From an uncultured Bacteroides sp. (GTDB lineage Bacteria; Bacteroidota; Bacteroidia; Bacteroidales; Bacteroidaceae): a DNA stretch of 64,000 bases. Each line of letters opens with the position of its first letter. The first letter of the stretch is position 1. The notes below the pieces were generated by a model. That model did no database searches. It saw only the letters and a program-made list of their open reading frames with translations, and was not told the origin of the DNA. Below are positions 42,515-51,492 of this stretch, in pieces. The position numbers and the translations under genes were made by a program. The stretch is from positions 22,642 to 86,641 of the forward strand of contig NZ_CALDPF010000033.1 of NCBI RefSeq assembly GCF_937912035.1, read 5' to 3'.

Positions 42515-45064
42515 ATGAGAATAAAGCAGTATTTTCTATTTTTTTTATTTTTGTATGTCAGTAGTAACTCAATGTTGGCTGAATGGATTCCTAATGCATG
42601 GCCTGTCTTAAAAAAGTACGATCTGCAACATTTGTATCAAATTGCCTTACCGCTTGGAGGTATAGGTACAGGAACTGTATCCTTGGGTGGTAGGGGAGAG
42701 TTACGTGATTGGGAAATCATGAATGTTCCTGCCAAAAAATACAGTACGGTCACAACCGGTAATAATGCACCGTTTTTTGCAATATATACAAAGACAAAGT
42801 CGGGGAATGCCGCAACTACTTTGTTGGCGGGACCTCTTTATGACCATGAATATCTTCATTATGAAGGTCGCCCTGTAAATCATCATGGATTGCCTAGATT
42901 CTCAAATGCTACATTTGATGCGGCTTATCCTTTCGGACAGGTTAACTTGTCGGATGATACGTTGCCTGTTGATGTTAAAATCAAGGGATTTAATCCTTTG
43001 ATTCCTGGCGATGCGGATGCGAGTGGTATTCCTATTGCTATATTATCGTATCAAGTGACAAACAAGACTTCAGAACCTTTAGAGGTTTCTATATGCGGAT
43101 CTATCCGTAATTTTATTGGAAAAGACGGAAGTAAATTCACATCCGATTGGAAGGGAGATTATATTCCTGTAGGCTGTAAAGACAATAAGAATATATATAA
43201 ATCAGAAAATGGATTAAAGGGTATATATTTCTATTCTGAAGGTGTTGACAAGAATGACCCTGCGTATGGAACCATGGCATTGACTACACAGGATACCGGG
43301 AATGTCACTTATAGAACGTCATCGAAACCTGATAGTTGGAGCAATAGCATTTTGAGTTTTTGGGATGATTTCAGTGCGGATGGGGAATTGACGGAATTGT
43401 CTGAGAGTAATGATGAGGATCCTATGGCATCAATGGCTGTAAAGAAGATTATTGAGCCTTATAAAACCAGAACATTCTCTTTTTTCATTACATGGAATTT
43501 CCCAAATAGAAAGGCTTGGTCAAAAACTGTTGTCGGTAATTATTATAGCAAACAATATCCTGATGCCTGGAATACTGCAGTGAGAGTTGTTCCGCAGCTT
43601 TCTTCTTTGGAGAAAGAAACATTGCTTTTTGTCAATAGTCTGCTTGAAAGTTCGTATCCTGATGTTGTAAAGGAAGCTGCTTTGTTCAACCTGGCAACAC
43701 TGCGTTCGCAAACTGTTTTTCGTATTCCTAGTGGTCATTTGATGGGTTGGGAAGGTGTAATGGACAGGTTCGGTTCATGTAAAGGTTCGTGTACACACGT
43801 GTGGAATTATGAAATGGCTACTCCTTTCCTGTTTGGAGAACTGGCAAAAACAATGAGGGATGTTGAATTCAATTATTCTACTAAAGAAAACGGCTTGATG
43901 AATTTCAGGGCTGAACTTCCTTTGACTGAAGCTTCAAAAGGTAATGCGGCTGCGGCTGACGGCCAAATGGGCTGTATAATGAAATTCTATAGAGACTGGC
44001 AGCTTTCGGGTGATGATGATTTTCTGGAAAATAACTGGGAACAAATAAAAAAAGTATTGGGCTACGCTTGGATTGAAAAAGGTTGGGATGCTAATCAGGA
44101 TGGTGTTATGGAAGGTTCGCAGCATAATACAATGGATGTGAACTATTTTGGTCCTAATCCGCAAATGGGATTCTGGTATTTGGGAGCGTTGAAAGCGGCA
44201 AGTAAAATGGCTGCTGCTGTAAAGGATAAGGATTTCGAGAAGAAGTGTGTGTCATTATATAGAAAAGGCTCCAAGTGGATTGACAGGAATTTGTTCAATG
44301 GAGAGTATTATGAACACAGGATTACAGATCCGAAATCATTCGAATTTATAGATATGGACAAGCCGAATGCCAAGATACCTAGATTCCAGTTAGGAAAAGG
44401 TTGTTTGGTAGATCAGTTAGTCGGGCAATATATGGCACATATTTGCGGATTGGGATATTTGGCTGATAAGGAACATATACGTACTACGTTGAAAAGTATT
44501 ATGAAGTATAATTATGTGGAGGATTTCAGCCGACATTTTAACAATATGAGATCTTATGTGATGGGGAATGAGTCTGGATTGTTGATGGCTTCCTGGCCTA
44601 AGGGACGTTTGCAGGTTCCTTTCCCTTATTTTGCCGAAGTAATGACCGGGTTTGAATATTGTGCTGCAGTGAGTATGTTATACGAAGATATGAATGATGA
44701 GGCCTTGATGTGTATCCGTTCTATAAGAGACAGGCATGACGGAGCCAAACGCAATCCTTTCAGTGAACCGGAATGTGGACATCATTATGCACGGTCGATG
44801 GCCAGTTGGGCTGCAATTATTGCTTTAAGTGATTTTAATTACTCTGCTGTAGATAAAACATTCCGTATAACTTCAACTCCAGGTACGTATTTCTGGAGTA
44901 ATGGATATGCCTGGGGTACTTGCTCCGTTGGTACCGATAATATCAGAATTGATGTGTGTAAAGGTTGTATAAATATCAATAGAATTTTTATAGGTGATGA
45001 AAAAATCAATAATGTAGATGTAACTTTAAAAGATTCAGAGGGCAGAACATTTGATATTGAATAA
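42515..45064 (+). CDS. GH116-family glycosidase (beta-glucosidase/beta-xylosidase type)
   Basis: This 849-residue exported protein (signal peptide about 1-22) matches the family that includes GBA2-like glucosylceramidases and bacterial beta-glucosidases/xylosidases. The N-terminal beta-sandwich shows PLGGIGTGTVSLGGRGELRDW, and a linker ends near 370. The helical barrel contains GSCTHVWNYE, the nucleophile region, and DGVMEGSQHNTMDVNYFGP, the acid/base region. The ending is normal for the family. As the last gene of the PUL it is followed by a hairpin. It could remove xylose or glucose side chains; this is not determined. Confidence 0.88.
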   Translation: MRIKQYFLFFLFLYVSSNSMLAEWIPNAWPVLKKYDLQHLYQIALPLGGIGTGTVSLGGRGELRDWEIMNVPAKKYSTVTTGNNAPFFAIYTKTKSGNAATTLLAGPLYDHEYLHYEGRPVNHHGLPRFSNATFDAAYPFGQVNLSDDTLPVDVKIKGFNPLIPGDADASGIPIAILSYQVTNKTSEPLEVSICGSIRNFIGKDGSKFTSDWKGDYIPVGCKDNKNIYKSENGLKGIYFYSEGVDKNDPAYGTMALTTQDTGNVTYRTSSKPDSWSNSILSFWDDFSADGELTELSESNDEDPMASMAVKKIIEPYKTRTFSFFITWNFPNRKAWSKTVVGNYYSKQYPDAWNTAVRVVPQLSSLEKETLLFVNSLLESSYPDVVKEAALFNLATLRSQTVFRIPSGHLMGWEGVMDRFGSCKGSCTHVWNYEMATPFLFGELAKTMRDVEFNYSTKENGLMNFRAELPLTEASKGNAAAADGQMGCIMKFYRDWQLSGDDDFLENNWEQIKKVLGYAWIEKGWDANQDGVMEGSQHNTMDVNYFGPNPQMGFWYLGALKAASKMAAAVKDKDFEKKCVSLYRKGSKWIDRNLFNGEYYEHRITDPKSFEFIDMDKPNAKIPRFQLGKGCLVDQLVGQYMAHICGLGYLADKEHIRTTLKSIMKYNYVEDFSRHFNNMRSYVMGNESGLLMASWPKGRLQVPFPYFAEVMTGFEYCAAVSMLYEDMNDEALMCIRSIRDRHDGAKRNPFSEPECGHHYARSMASWAAIIALSDFNYSAVDKTFRITSTPGTYFWSNGYAWGTCSVGTDNIRIDVCKGCININRIFIGDEKINNVDVTLKDSEGRTFDIE

Positions 45065-45123
45065 TCGCATGAAATGAAATATTATCCATTGCAGATTTTA
45101 TTTATGGCTGATACGTGTCAAAT

Positions 45124-45158
45124 AAGGAGAATGGTGATAAACCATTTCTCCTTTATTA
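45124..45158. terminator. Hairpin between convergent GH116 and dehydrogenase-like genes
   Basis: AAGGAGAATGGT pairs with ACCATTTCTCCTT (one-base bulge) over a 5-base loop, followed on the plus strand by a T-rich tract. It probably ends transcription from the PUL and may serve the opposite gene too. Confidence 0.7.
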
Positions 45159-45172
45159 TTTTATTGAGTGAT

Positions 45173-46081
45173 TCAATTCTTCATAAAATCCTCCATATTC
45201 GCCAAAGCCTTTTGTGAAAGGCGCTCGATGCTTTGAATTGATTTTCCTGAGATATATGGCGTATAAAGTACATTTGGAATATGTGCAAGTTCTTCAGCCA
45301 GATTTCCCATGCCTGTGGCATCGCACAGATAGTAGCTGGAAGGACACTTATCAAGCCATTGTTTTAGTGCTTCTTTGTCGAAAGTAGGTCCGACAGAGGT
45401 ATTGACCAATATCTTTCCGTTGCCCATTATCTTGAATTCATGTTCTCCCAAAAGATAGTTGTTGCGAGGTAAACAGGTGCATATAATCTCTGCTTCAGAA
45501 AGCAGAAGGTCTAATGGCTGGTATTTGATGCCTTTCATCTCTGCATCAGGCTTGCGTGTTCTGCTGTAATAGCGGATGTCTGCTCCGAATATTTTCAACG
45601 CTTCAGATATCATACTGCCTGTTTTACCCAGACCGATGATACCGACCTTCCTTCCGGTAAGTTCAGTACTTTCCTTTTCCCAACGGTGTGGACCAAATCC
45701 GTGAAGAAGACGTACCAGCTCGCTTATAACATATTCCACTACACCTTCGTCGCCATAGTCTTTCACTCCGGTAACGGTTATACCTCTGCGTCGTGCTTCG
45801 ATGACATCTACATTGCAGCTTTCCGGATTATACAATGTGCAGCACATTCCTATATATCGGATGTTGGGACAGGCGTCAAGGACCGTACTTCTGATTTGGG
45901 TACGGAATGATACCAGCAGACAGTCGGCATCTCCAATACGACTAATTACTTCTGACTCCTCTGTAGGGAAATCATGATATACTTCTACTTTTTCTCCTAA
46001 TGTTTGTAGACGTTCTATTGCATTATTGTTCAGCAGTGTCTCGTCGACTGCCACTATTTTTCTGAATTTCATATTTGTCAT
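45173..46081 (-). CDS. 2-hydroxyacid dehydrogenase-like NAD-binding protein with altered catalytic residues
   Basis: The 302-residue protein has the two-domain layout of D-isomer-specific 2-hydroxyacid dehydrogenases. The NAD-binding motif GLGKTG, followed by SRTRKP, is present near residues 150-170. The usual catalytic residues are not. Where the family has an Arg in the NxaRG motif this protein reads NTSVGP. The Glu region reads CDATGMGN, and the final His motif reads TPYISG, with Tyr in place of His. The frame is intact and codon use is ordinary. It could bind a cofactor or ligand, or catalyse a different reaction. It is convergent with GH116. Confidence 0.8.
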   Translation of the reverse strand: MTNMKFRKIVAVDETLLNNNAIERLQTLGEKVEVYHDFPTEESEVISRIGDADCLLVSFRTQIRSTVLDACPNIRYIGMCCTLYNPESCNVDVIEARRRGITVTGVKDYGDEGVVEYVISELVRLLHGFGPHRWEKESTELTGRKVGIIGLGKTGSMISEALKIFGADIRYYSRTRKPDAEMKGIKYQPLDLLLSEAEIICTCLPRNNYLLGEHEFKIMGNGKILVNTSVGPTFDKEALKQWLDKCPSSYYLCDATGMGNLAEELAHIPNVLYTPYISGKSIQSIERLSQKALANMEDFMKN

Positions 46082-46226
46082 AAGTTGTAGTTTATGCGAA
46101 ATTAGTTCTTTTATTTAGAAAACAGATGCTGATTTTGTCTTTTTAATTCGTTAACTCAATATTATTGATAGTATGATTATATAACATAGTAAAGTTTCTA
46201 TCCAAATATGTAAAAAACTATAACAC

Positions 46227-46259
46227 TTTTCATTATAAAGGAATATAATGTTACTTTTG
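46227..46259 (+). promoter_or_regulatory. Promoter of the rhomboid operon
   Basis: TACTTTTG at 46252-46259 matches the -7 consensus, with a partial -33 element (TTTTC) about 20 bases upstream. The start codon is 60 bases downstream. The rest of the 237-bp gap 46082-46318 is AT-rich with nothing I can name. Confidence 0.45.
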
Positions 46260-46318
46260 CAAGTAATTTTCACACAGATGGTGAGATTCTGTATATTTAT
46301 AAATTAATTGTTTAGAGT

Positions 46319-46996
46319 ATGAATAATAACATTCCACCGATAACGAAAAATCTGCTTATTATCAATGTGTTGTGCTTTTTTGGTGCGATTGTGGCAGAAA
46401 GATACGGTATTGATGCCGAAAAAATTCTGAGTCTGCACTTCTTTATGGCTTCCGATTTCAATATGGGGCAGCTTGTGACATATATGTTTATGCACGGCGG
46501 TTTCACTCATATATTCTTCAATATGTTTGCCCTCTGGATGTTTGGACGTGTGCTTGAGCAGGTGTGGGGACCAAAAAGATTTCTCATTTATTATATGGTA
46601 TGCGGTATAGGTGCCGGATTAATTCAGGAACTTGTGCAGTTGGTCGAATATCTCACTGTATATTCTAATTATGATAACGTACAGACACCTTACGGTATAA
46701 TCCCTATGGGAGAATATCTGAACATGATGCGTACTGTTGGTGCTTCTGGAGCCGTTTATGGTATTTTGCTTGCGTTCGGTATGCTCTTCCCGAACAGTCA
46801 GATGTTTGTATTCCCACTTCCTTTTCCTATAAAGGCCAAGTTCTTTGTGATATTCTATGCTGTAGTAGAACTTTTCCTGGGAGTGTCGGCAAATGATAAT
46901 GTGGCACACTTCGCACATCTTGGAGGTATGCTCTTCGGTTTGATTCTAATTTTGTACTGGAGGAAGAAAAATGGTAACGGACAGACTATTTACTGA
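46319..46996 (+). CDS. Rhomboid family intramembrane serine protease
   Basis: This 225-residue protein has six predicted membrane helices and the family's catalytic pair. The nucleophile Ser sits in VGASGAVYG, and the base His in HFAHLGGMLFG. The FTHIFFNMFAL segment (HxxxN) in the second helix is also conserved. Rhomboids cut other membrane proteins within the lipid bilayer; the substrate here is unknown. It is the first gene of a run of four or more (second rhomboid, EEP phosphatase-type protein, M3 peptidase), overlapping the next by 26 bp. Confidence 0.95.
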   Translation: MNNNIPPITKNLLIINVLCFFGAIVAERYGIDAEKILSLHFFMASDFNMGQLVTYMFMHGGFTHIFFNMFALWMFGRVLEQVWGPKRFLIYYMVCGIGAGLIQELVQLVEYLTVYSNYDNVQTPYGIIPMGEYLNMMRTVGASGAVYGILLAFGMLFPNSQMFVFPLPFPIKAKFFVIFYAVVELFLGVSANDNVAHFAHLGGMLFGLILILYWRKKNGNGQTIY

Positions 46997-47864
46997 TTTG
47001 AAGAATAATTTCTTTGGAAGAAACATTGTAGGACGGCTTATACTTATAAACTGTCTTGTCTTTGTGTTCGTTGAACTGATAAGCGTATTCCTTATGCTGT
47101 TCAATGTACCATATAATCCTATTGCTGAGGCTCTGAGCCTTCATGCATGGGTGCCTACTTTCATCATGCAGCCATGGTCTATAATTACATATCAGTTTAT
47201 GCACGGTGGTCTGCTGCATATTCTGTTCAATATGCTGTGGCTTTATTGGTTCGGTAATCTCTTCCTGAATTATTTCTCATCGAAACATCTCAGAGGGCTT
47301 TATATACTCGGTGGGCTTTGTGGAGGAATGCTATATATCATATCTTATAATGTATTTCCATATTTCGAAATGGCAAGGATTAGTGCCGTTATGGTTGGGG
47401 CATCCGCATCGGTGCTTGCTATAGTTGTTGCTACTGCAGTCAGAGAGCCTGAATTCCCGGTACAGTTTATGTTTATAGGTACAGTAAGACTTAAATACGT
47501 GGCTTTGTTTATGGTTATCTTAGATTTGCTTTTCATGACTTCCAGCAATGCCGGCGGACATATTGCTCATTTGGGTGGTGCGGCAGCAGGTTTCTGGTTT
47601 TCTATGGGACTGGCAAGAGGTACTGATGCTACAAAATGGATTAATGCTGTTATTGACTTTTTCGCCCGTGGATTCAGGTTGCCTAAACGTAAACCAAAGA
47701 TGAAGGTACATTATGGCAAACATCAGCAGCAGTATGATTATAATGAGCGTAAGAAGGCCAATGAGGACGAGATAAACCGTATACTTGAGAAACTGAGAAA
47801 ATCCGGTTACGGTAGTTTGTCGGAGGATGAGAAGAAGAAACTTTTTGATGCAAGCAGAAGATGA
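46971..47864 (+). CDS. Second rhomboid family protease, with C-terminal charged tail
   Basis: The 297-residue paralogue keeps the membrane core and the HxxxN motif (LLHILFNM). Its nucleophile motif reads VGASAS, so the residue after the Ser is Ala, not the usual Gly. The His motif GGHIAHLGGAAAGF is present. A tail of about 80 residues rich in Lys and Glu follows the last helix and is probably cytoplasmic. It overlaps the upstream rhomboid by 26 bp and the next gene by 4 bp, which suggests coupled translation. It may form a functional pair with the first rhomboid. Confidence 0.93.
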   Translation: MVTDRLFTDLKNNFFGRNIVGRLILINCLVFVFVELISVFLMLFNVPYNPIAEALSLHAWVPTFIMQPWSIITYQFMHGGLLHILFNMLWLYWFGNLFLNYFSSKHLRGLYILGGLCGGMLYIISYNVFPYFEMARISAVMVGASASVLAIVVATAVREPEFPVQFMFIGTVRLKYVALFMVILDLLFMTSSNAGGHIAHLGGAAAGFWFSMGLARGTDATKWINAVIDFFARGFRLPKRKPKMKVHYGKHQQQYDYNERKKANEDEINRILEKLRKSGYGSLSEDEKKKLFDASRR

Positions 47865-48931
47865 GATTCATTAGGAATACATTCAAGTTCTTTTTTCTTA
47901 TTATCAATATTATTGTAGGTGCAGGTTTTCTGATATGTGCCTATAGTCCCATGATTTCTCCTGTACAGCATCCAGTGTTGGCATGTGCAGGTCTTTTCAT
48001 TCCTATTTTTATAATCCTCAATCTTTGCTTTATCGTGTTTTGGGCATTTGCCAAATGGAGACTGGTTGTTGTCCCGATTGTTTTCTTCCTTTTGGGGTGG
48101 AACTCTCTGATGTCGTATAGTCCAATAAATTTTTCTTCTGAAAGTTCAGGAGGAGTAACTCTGGATGTGTTGACTTACAATGTGATGCAGATGCAGACAC
48201 AGAAATCTGCCGACGGGAGCAAGATAAATCCGATATTGGATTATATCAAGGAAAGTGGAGCGGATATAGTTTGTCTTCAGGAATATCCTTTGCATGATTC
48301 GGCAATAAAGAATTCTCTATTGAAAGTTTATCCTTACATGAGAACGCACACAGTGAACGGAAATTCCATGGCATGTTATTCTAAATATCCTGTAAAGCTG
48401 ATTGAAGGAATAAATGTTGTTAGCAAGAGTAATGGAAGTGCAGTATTCTCTGTTAAATATAAGGAGTATAACATACCTGTGATTGTCAATCATCTGGAAT
48501 CAAATAAACTGGATGCGCACGACAAGGAGGTGTATACGGATATGTTAAAGTCTCCTGATGAAGATAAGGTGAAGAGCGGAAGTAAATATCTGTTGAAGAA
48601 ACTGGCTGATGCTATGTCTATACGCGGACCGCAGGCTGATGTCATTTCGGGGTACATAGAAAAGGAGTATTCTCCGTATATGATAGTTTGTGGTGATTTT
48701 AATGATACTCCGGTTTCGTATGTACATAATAAAATCGGTGAAAGACTGCAGGATGCTTATAAAGAGGCTGGTAATGGTCCCGGAATAACATATAACAGAA
48801 ATTTTCTGTATTTCAGGATTGACCATATCATGGTGGGAGATGCTTACAGAGTGCTTGATTGTCGTGTGGACGATTCGATAGACGCTTCGGATCATTATCC
48901 GTTGAAGTGCAGATTGGAGATAAAGGAATAA
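47861..48931 (+). CDS. Membrane-anchored endonuclease/exonuclease/phosphatase family protein
   Basis: The 356-residue protein has two or three N-terminal membrane helices (about residues 8-85) and an extracytoplasmic EEP domain from about 105. The metal and catalytic motifs are DVLTYNVMQM, CLQEY, NHLESNK, CGDFNDTP and the final DASDHYPLKC. The family includes nucleases, lipid phosphatases and sphingomyelinase-like enzymes; the substrate is not predictable here. It overlaps the rhomboid by 4 bp (ATGA) and precedes the M3 peptidase by 17 bp. This arrangement suggests one operon. Confidence 0.9.
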   Translation: MRFIRNTFKFFFLIINIIVGAGFLICAYSPMISPVQHPVLACAGLFIPIFIILNLCFIVFWAFAKWRLVVVPIVFFLLGWNSLMSYSPINFSSESSGGVTLDVLTYNVMQMQTQKSADGSKINPILDYIKESGADIVCLQEYPLHDSAIKNSLLKVYPYMRTHTVNGNSMACYSKYPVKLIEGINVVSKSNGSAVFSVKYKEYNIPVIVNHLESNKLDAHDKEVYTDMLKSPDEDKVKSGSKYLLKKLADAMSIRGPQADVISGYIEKEYSPYMIVCGDFNDTPVSYVHNKIGERLQDAYKEAGNGPGITYNRNFLYFRIDHIMVGDAYRVLDCRVDDSIDASDHYPLKCRLEIKE

Positions 48932-48948
48932 CTTAATAACTTAGATAT

Positions 48949-51042
48949 ATGAAACAAGTAATGATGGCTTTGGCTTTGGGCGGCATGGTGTGTGCATGCG
49001 GCCAGAAACAGGCGGATACGGTAAATCCGTTTATGACAGAGTTCCAGACTCCGTACGGAACTCCAGATTTCAACAACATTAAGTTGGAACATTATGAACC
49101 GGCTTTCCTGAAAGGTATCGAACAACAGAATGCCGAAATTAAGGCTATTGTGGAAAATCCTGCAAAACCTACATTCGAAAATACCATAGTAGCACTGGAT
49201 AACAGTGGCGAAATCCTGTCGAGAGTTGCCGGAGTGTTCTATGCCCTTACAGAGGCTGATACCAACGACGGACTTATGGCCTTGGAGGCAAAGATGGCTC
49301 CTGTATTGTCTTCTCATAATGACAATATTTATCTGAACATGGATCTTTATCAGCGTGTGGCTGCCGTTCATGAGCAGGAAGCTAACGGTGAAATCCAGCT
49401 TACTACAGAACAACACTATCTGCTTGACAAATACTATAAGAGATTCGTATCGTCAGGTGCATCGCTTGATGCGGAAAGTCAGGAGAAACTGCGTGAGATA
49501 AACAGCAAGTTATCAACTCTGTCAATAGAGTTCGGCAATCATGTATTGGCGGAGAATAATGCTTTCAAGTTGGTTATCGACAATGAAGCTGATCTTGCAG
49601 GTCTTCCTGAATCAGTAATAGCAGGTGCGGCTACCGAGGCTAAGGCTAACGGAATGGAAGGAAAGTGGCTTTTCACTCTTCAGGCTTCAAGCAGAACTCC
49701 GTTCCTGCAGTACGCCCAGAACCGTGAGTTGAGAAAGAAGATCTATCTTGCATACACAAACATGGGTAACAACGGTGATGCAAATGACAACAAGGAAGTA
49801 TTGAAGCAAATTCTTACTCTCCGTCTGGAAAAGGCTAAACTGATGGGATTCGACAACTATGCACAGTACGTTCTTCAGGATAATATGGCAAAGACTCCTG
49901 AAAACGTGATGAGCTTCTTGAATGAACTTTGGAAATATTCTATTAAAAATGCCAAGGTTGAGGCTGCCGAACTGCAGAAGATTATGGATAAGGAAGGAAA
50001 AGGAGAGAAGCTTGAAGCATGGGACTGGTGGTATTATGCTGAAAAGCTCCGTCAGGAAAAATATAATCTGAATGAGGATGAGATTAAACCATATTTCAGC
50101 CTTGAAGACGTAAGAAGCGGATTGTTCTATGTAGTGAACAAACTGTACGGAATTACTCTTACCAAGGTTGATTCTATCTCTGTATATAATAAGGATGTAG
50201 AAACTTTCATCGTGAACGATGCCGACGGTTCATTCCTTGGAGTGTTCTATTCAGACTTCATGCCACGTGCAAGCAAGAGAAGTGGTGCATGGATGAGCAA
50301 TTTCCGCGAACAGAAAGAAGGTGTACGTCCTATAATCTATAATGTAGGAAGCTTTACAAAACCTGTAGGTGATGTTCCTTCACTGTTGTCGATAGATGAG
50401 GCTCGCACTATGTTCCACGAGTTCGGACACGCTCTTCACGGAATGCTTTCGCAGTGTAAGTACTATGGAGTATCAGGAACATCTGTTGCACGCGATTTCG
50501 TGGAACTTCCTTCTCAGATTATGGAGCACTGGACTGTTGCTCCTGAGGTAATGAAGGTTTATGCAAAACATTATCAGACAAGAGAAACTATCTCTGACGA
50601 ATTAATCGCCAAGATTGAAAATCAGGCATTGTTCAACAGCGGATTTATGACTACCGAACTTCTTGCCGCTGCTATACTTGATATGGAACTTCATCTCCTC
50701 ACTTCGACAGAAGGACTCGACGTGATGGCATACGAGAAGCAGGTTATGGATAAACTTGGATTGATCTCTCAGATTGCTCCACGTTATCGTGCAACTTACT
50801 TCAACCATATCATCGGCGGTTATGCTGCAGGATATTATGCTTATCTGTGGGCAGAAAGACTTGACGCTGATGCTTTCAGCGCATTCGAGGAAAAAGGTTT
50901 GTTTGATCAGGCTACTGCTACGGCCTTCCGCAAGAATATCCTTGAAAAAGGAGGCTCAGACGATCCTATGAAACTTTATGTGACATTCCGCGGACAGGAA
51001 CCAAGCATTGAGCCTATGCTGAAAAACAGAGGTCTGAAGTAA
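48949..51042 (+). CDS. dcp: M3-family zinc metallopeptidase, peptidyl-dipeptidase type, lipoprotein
   Basis: This 697-residue protein belongs to the oligopeptidase A/peptidyl-dipeptidase (Dcp) group. The zinc motif HEFGH is at residues 490-494, followed by the usual downstream Glu region. The N-terminus has a lipobox with the Cys of GGMVCACGQ (about 14-19), so it is probably a periplasmic or outer-membrane-facing lipoprotein. These enzymes remove C-terminal dipeptides from short peptides. It ends the rhomboid-EEP operon and is followed by a strong terminator. Confidence 0.92.
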   Translation: MKQVMMALALGGMVCACGQKQADTVNPFMTEFQTPYGTPDFNNIKLEHYEPAFLKGIEQQNAEIKAIVENPAKPTFENTIVALDNSGEILSRVAGVFYALTEADTNDGLMALEAKMAPVLSSHNDNIYLNMDLYQRVAAVHEQEANGEIQLTTEQHYLLDKYYKRFVSSGASLDAESQEKLREINSKLSTLSIEFGNHVLAENNAFKLVIDNEADLAGLPESVIAGAATEAKANGMEGKWLFTLQASSRTPFLQYAQNRELRKKIYLAYTNMGNNGDANDNKEVLKQILTLRLEKAKLMGFDNYAQYVLQDNMAKTPENVMSFLNELWKYSIKNAKVEAAELQKIMDKEGKGEKLEAWDWWYYAEKLRQEKYNLNEDEIKPYFSLEDVRSGLFYVVNKLYGITLTKVDSISVYNKDVETFIVNDADGSFLGVFYSDFMPRASKRSGAWMSNFREQKEGVRPIIYNVGSFTKPVGDVPSLLSIDEARTMFHEFGHALHGMLSQCKYYGVSGTSVARDFVELPSQIMEHWTVAPEVMKVYAKHYQTRETISDELIAKIENQALFNSGFMTTELLAAAILDMELHLLTSTEGLDVMAYEKQVMDKLGLISQIAPRYRATYFNHIIGGYAAGYYAYLWAERLDADAFSAFEEKGLFDQATATAFRKNILEKGGSDDPMKLYVTFRGQEPSIEPMLKNRGLK

Positions 51043-51085
51043 GACTTCAGTTTGATAGTTTATATAACAATTAAATAAATATACG

Positions 51086-51121
51086 ACGCCCGGTGGATGA
51101 AAATCTCTGCCGGGCGTTTTT
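51086..51121 (+). terminator. Terminator after the M3 peptidase gene
   Basis: ACGCCCGG pairs with CCGGGCGT over a 16-base loop and runs into a T stretch. It lies 44 bases after the stop codon. Confidence 0.92.
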
Positions 51122-51172
51122 GTATTTTGGAAATCCTGTTTATATAAAAATGTATTTTTACTTACATAATCT

Positions 51173-51256
51173 CTAAATACAACTTATATTTATAAAAACA
51201 AAGACTGTATTTACATATATATAGGTTGTATATATATGTATGCAATATGTATTTAG
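51173..51256. repeat. Nested inverted repeats upstream of secDF
   Basis: The outer arms CTAAATACA (51173-51181) and TGTATTTAG (51248-51256) match perfectly. Inside them TACATATATATA (51212-51223) pairs perfectly with TATATATATGTA (51229-51240) around a GGTTG loop. No T run follows, so it is not a standard terminator. Confidence 0.7.
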
Positions 51257-51276
51257 AAATAATGAAATGAAGTTTA

Positions 51277-51284
51277 TAACTTTG
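51277..51284 (+). promoter_or_regulatory. Distal promoter -7 box for secDF
   Basis: TAACTTTG matches TAnnTTTG, with a weak TTAG element about 21 bases upstream. It would give a leader of about 200 bases. Confidence 0.35.
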
Positions 51285-51403
51285 TATACCCGTGAAATTA
51301 AGTTATTTAGTGGGTAAAATAGTTATATGGTATGCTACAATAAATCTGTAAAATAACGTTTTTGTGACCTTTTTTGTTCATATTTATCAAAATATCAGCA
51401 TTC

Positions 51404-51437
51404 TTTCAGCTATAAACAGAAAAAAAAGCTATATTTG
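51404..51437 (+). promoter_or_regulatory. Proximal promoter of secDF
   Basis: TATATTTG at 51430-51437 matches the -7 consensus, with TTTC at 51404-51407 as a weak -33 element (22-base spacer). The start codon is 55 bases downstream. Confidence 0.5.
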
Positions 51438-51492
51438 CAACCTTGAAAAAACGTATCTAATTAAAAAGTAAAATAAAATAAATTAAACTATC

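Larger units (their letters stand above)
51122..51492. other. Long AT-rich upstream region of secDF
   Basis: The gap 51043-51492 is 450 bp and has no defendable gene. Beyond the terminator it holds a nested inverted repeat (51173-51256), two promoter-like -7 boxes (TAACTTTG at 51277-51284 and TATATTTG at 51430-51437) and otherwise AT-rich sequence. Confidence 0.6.

Noticed and set aside
11271..45064. Ulvan or other sulfated algal glycan as the target
   Set aside because: Rhamnose, uronate and xylose enzymes fit, but there is no sulfatase gene in the locus.
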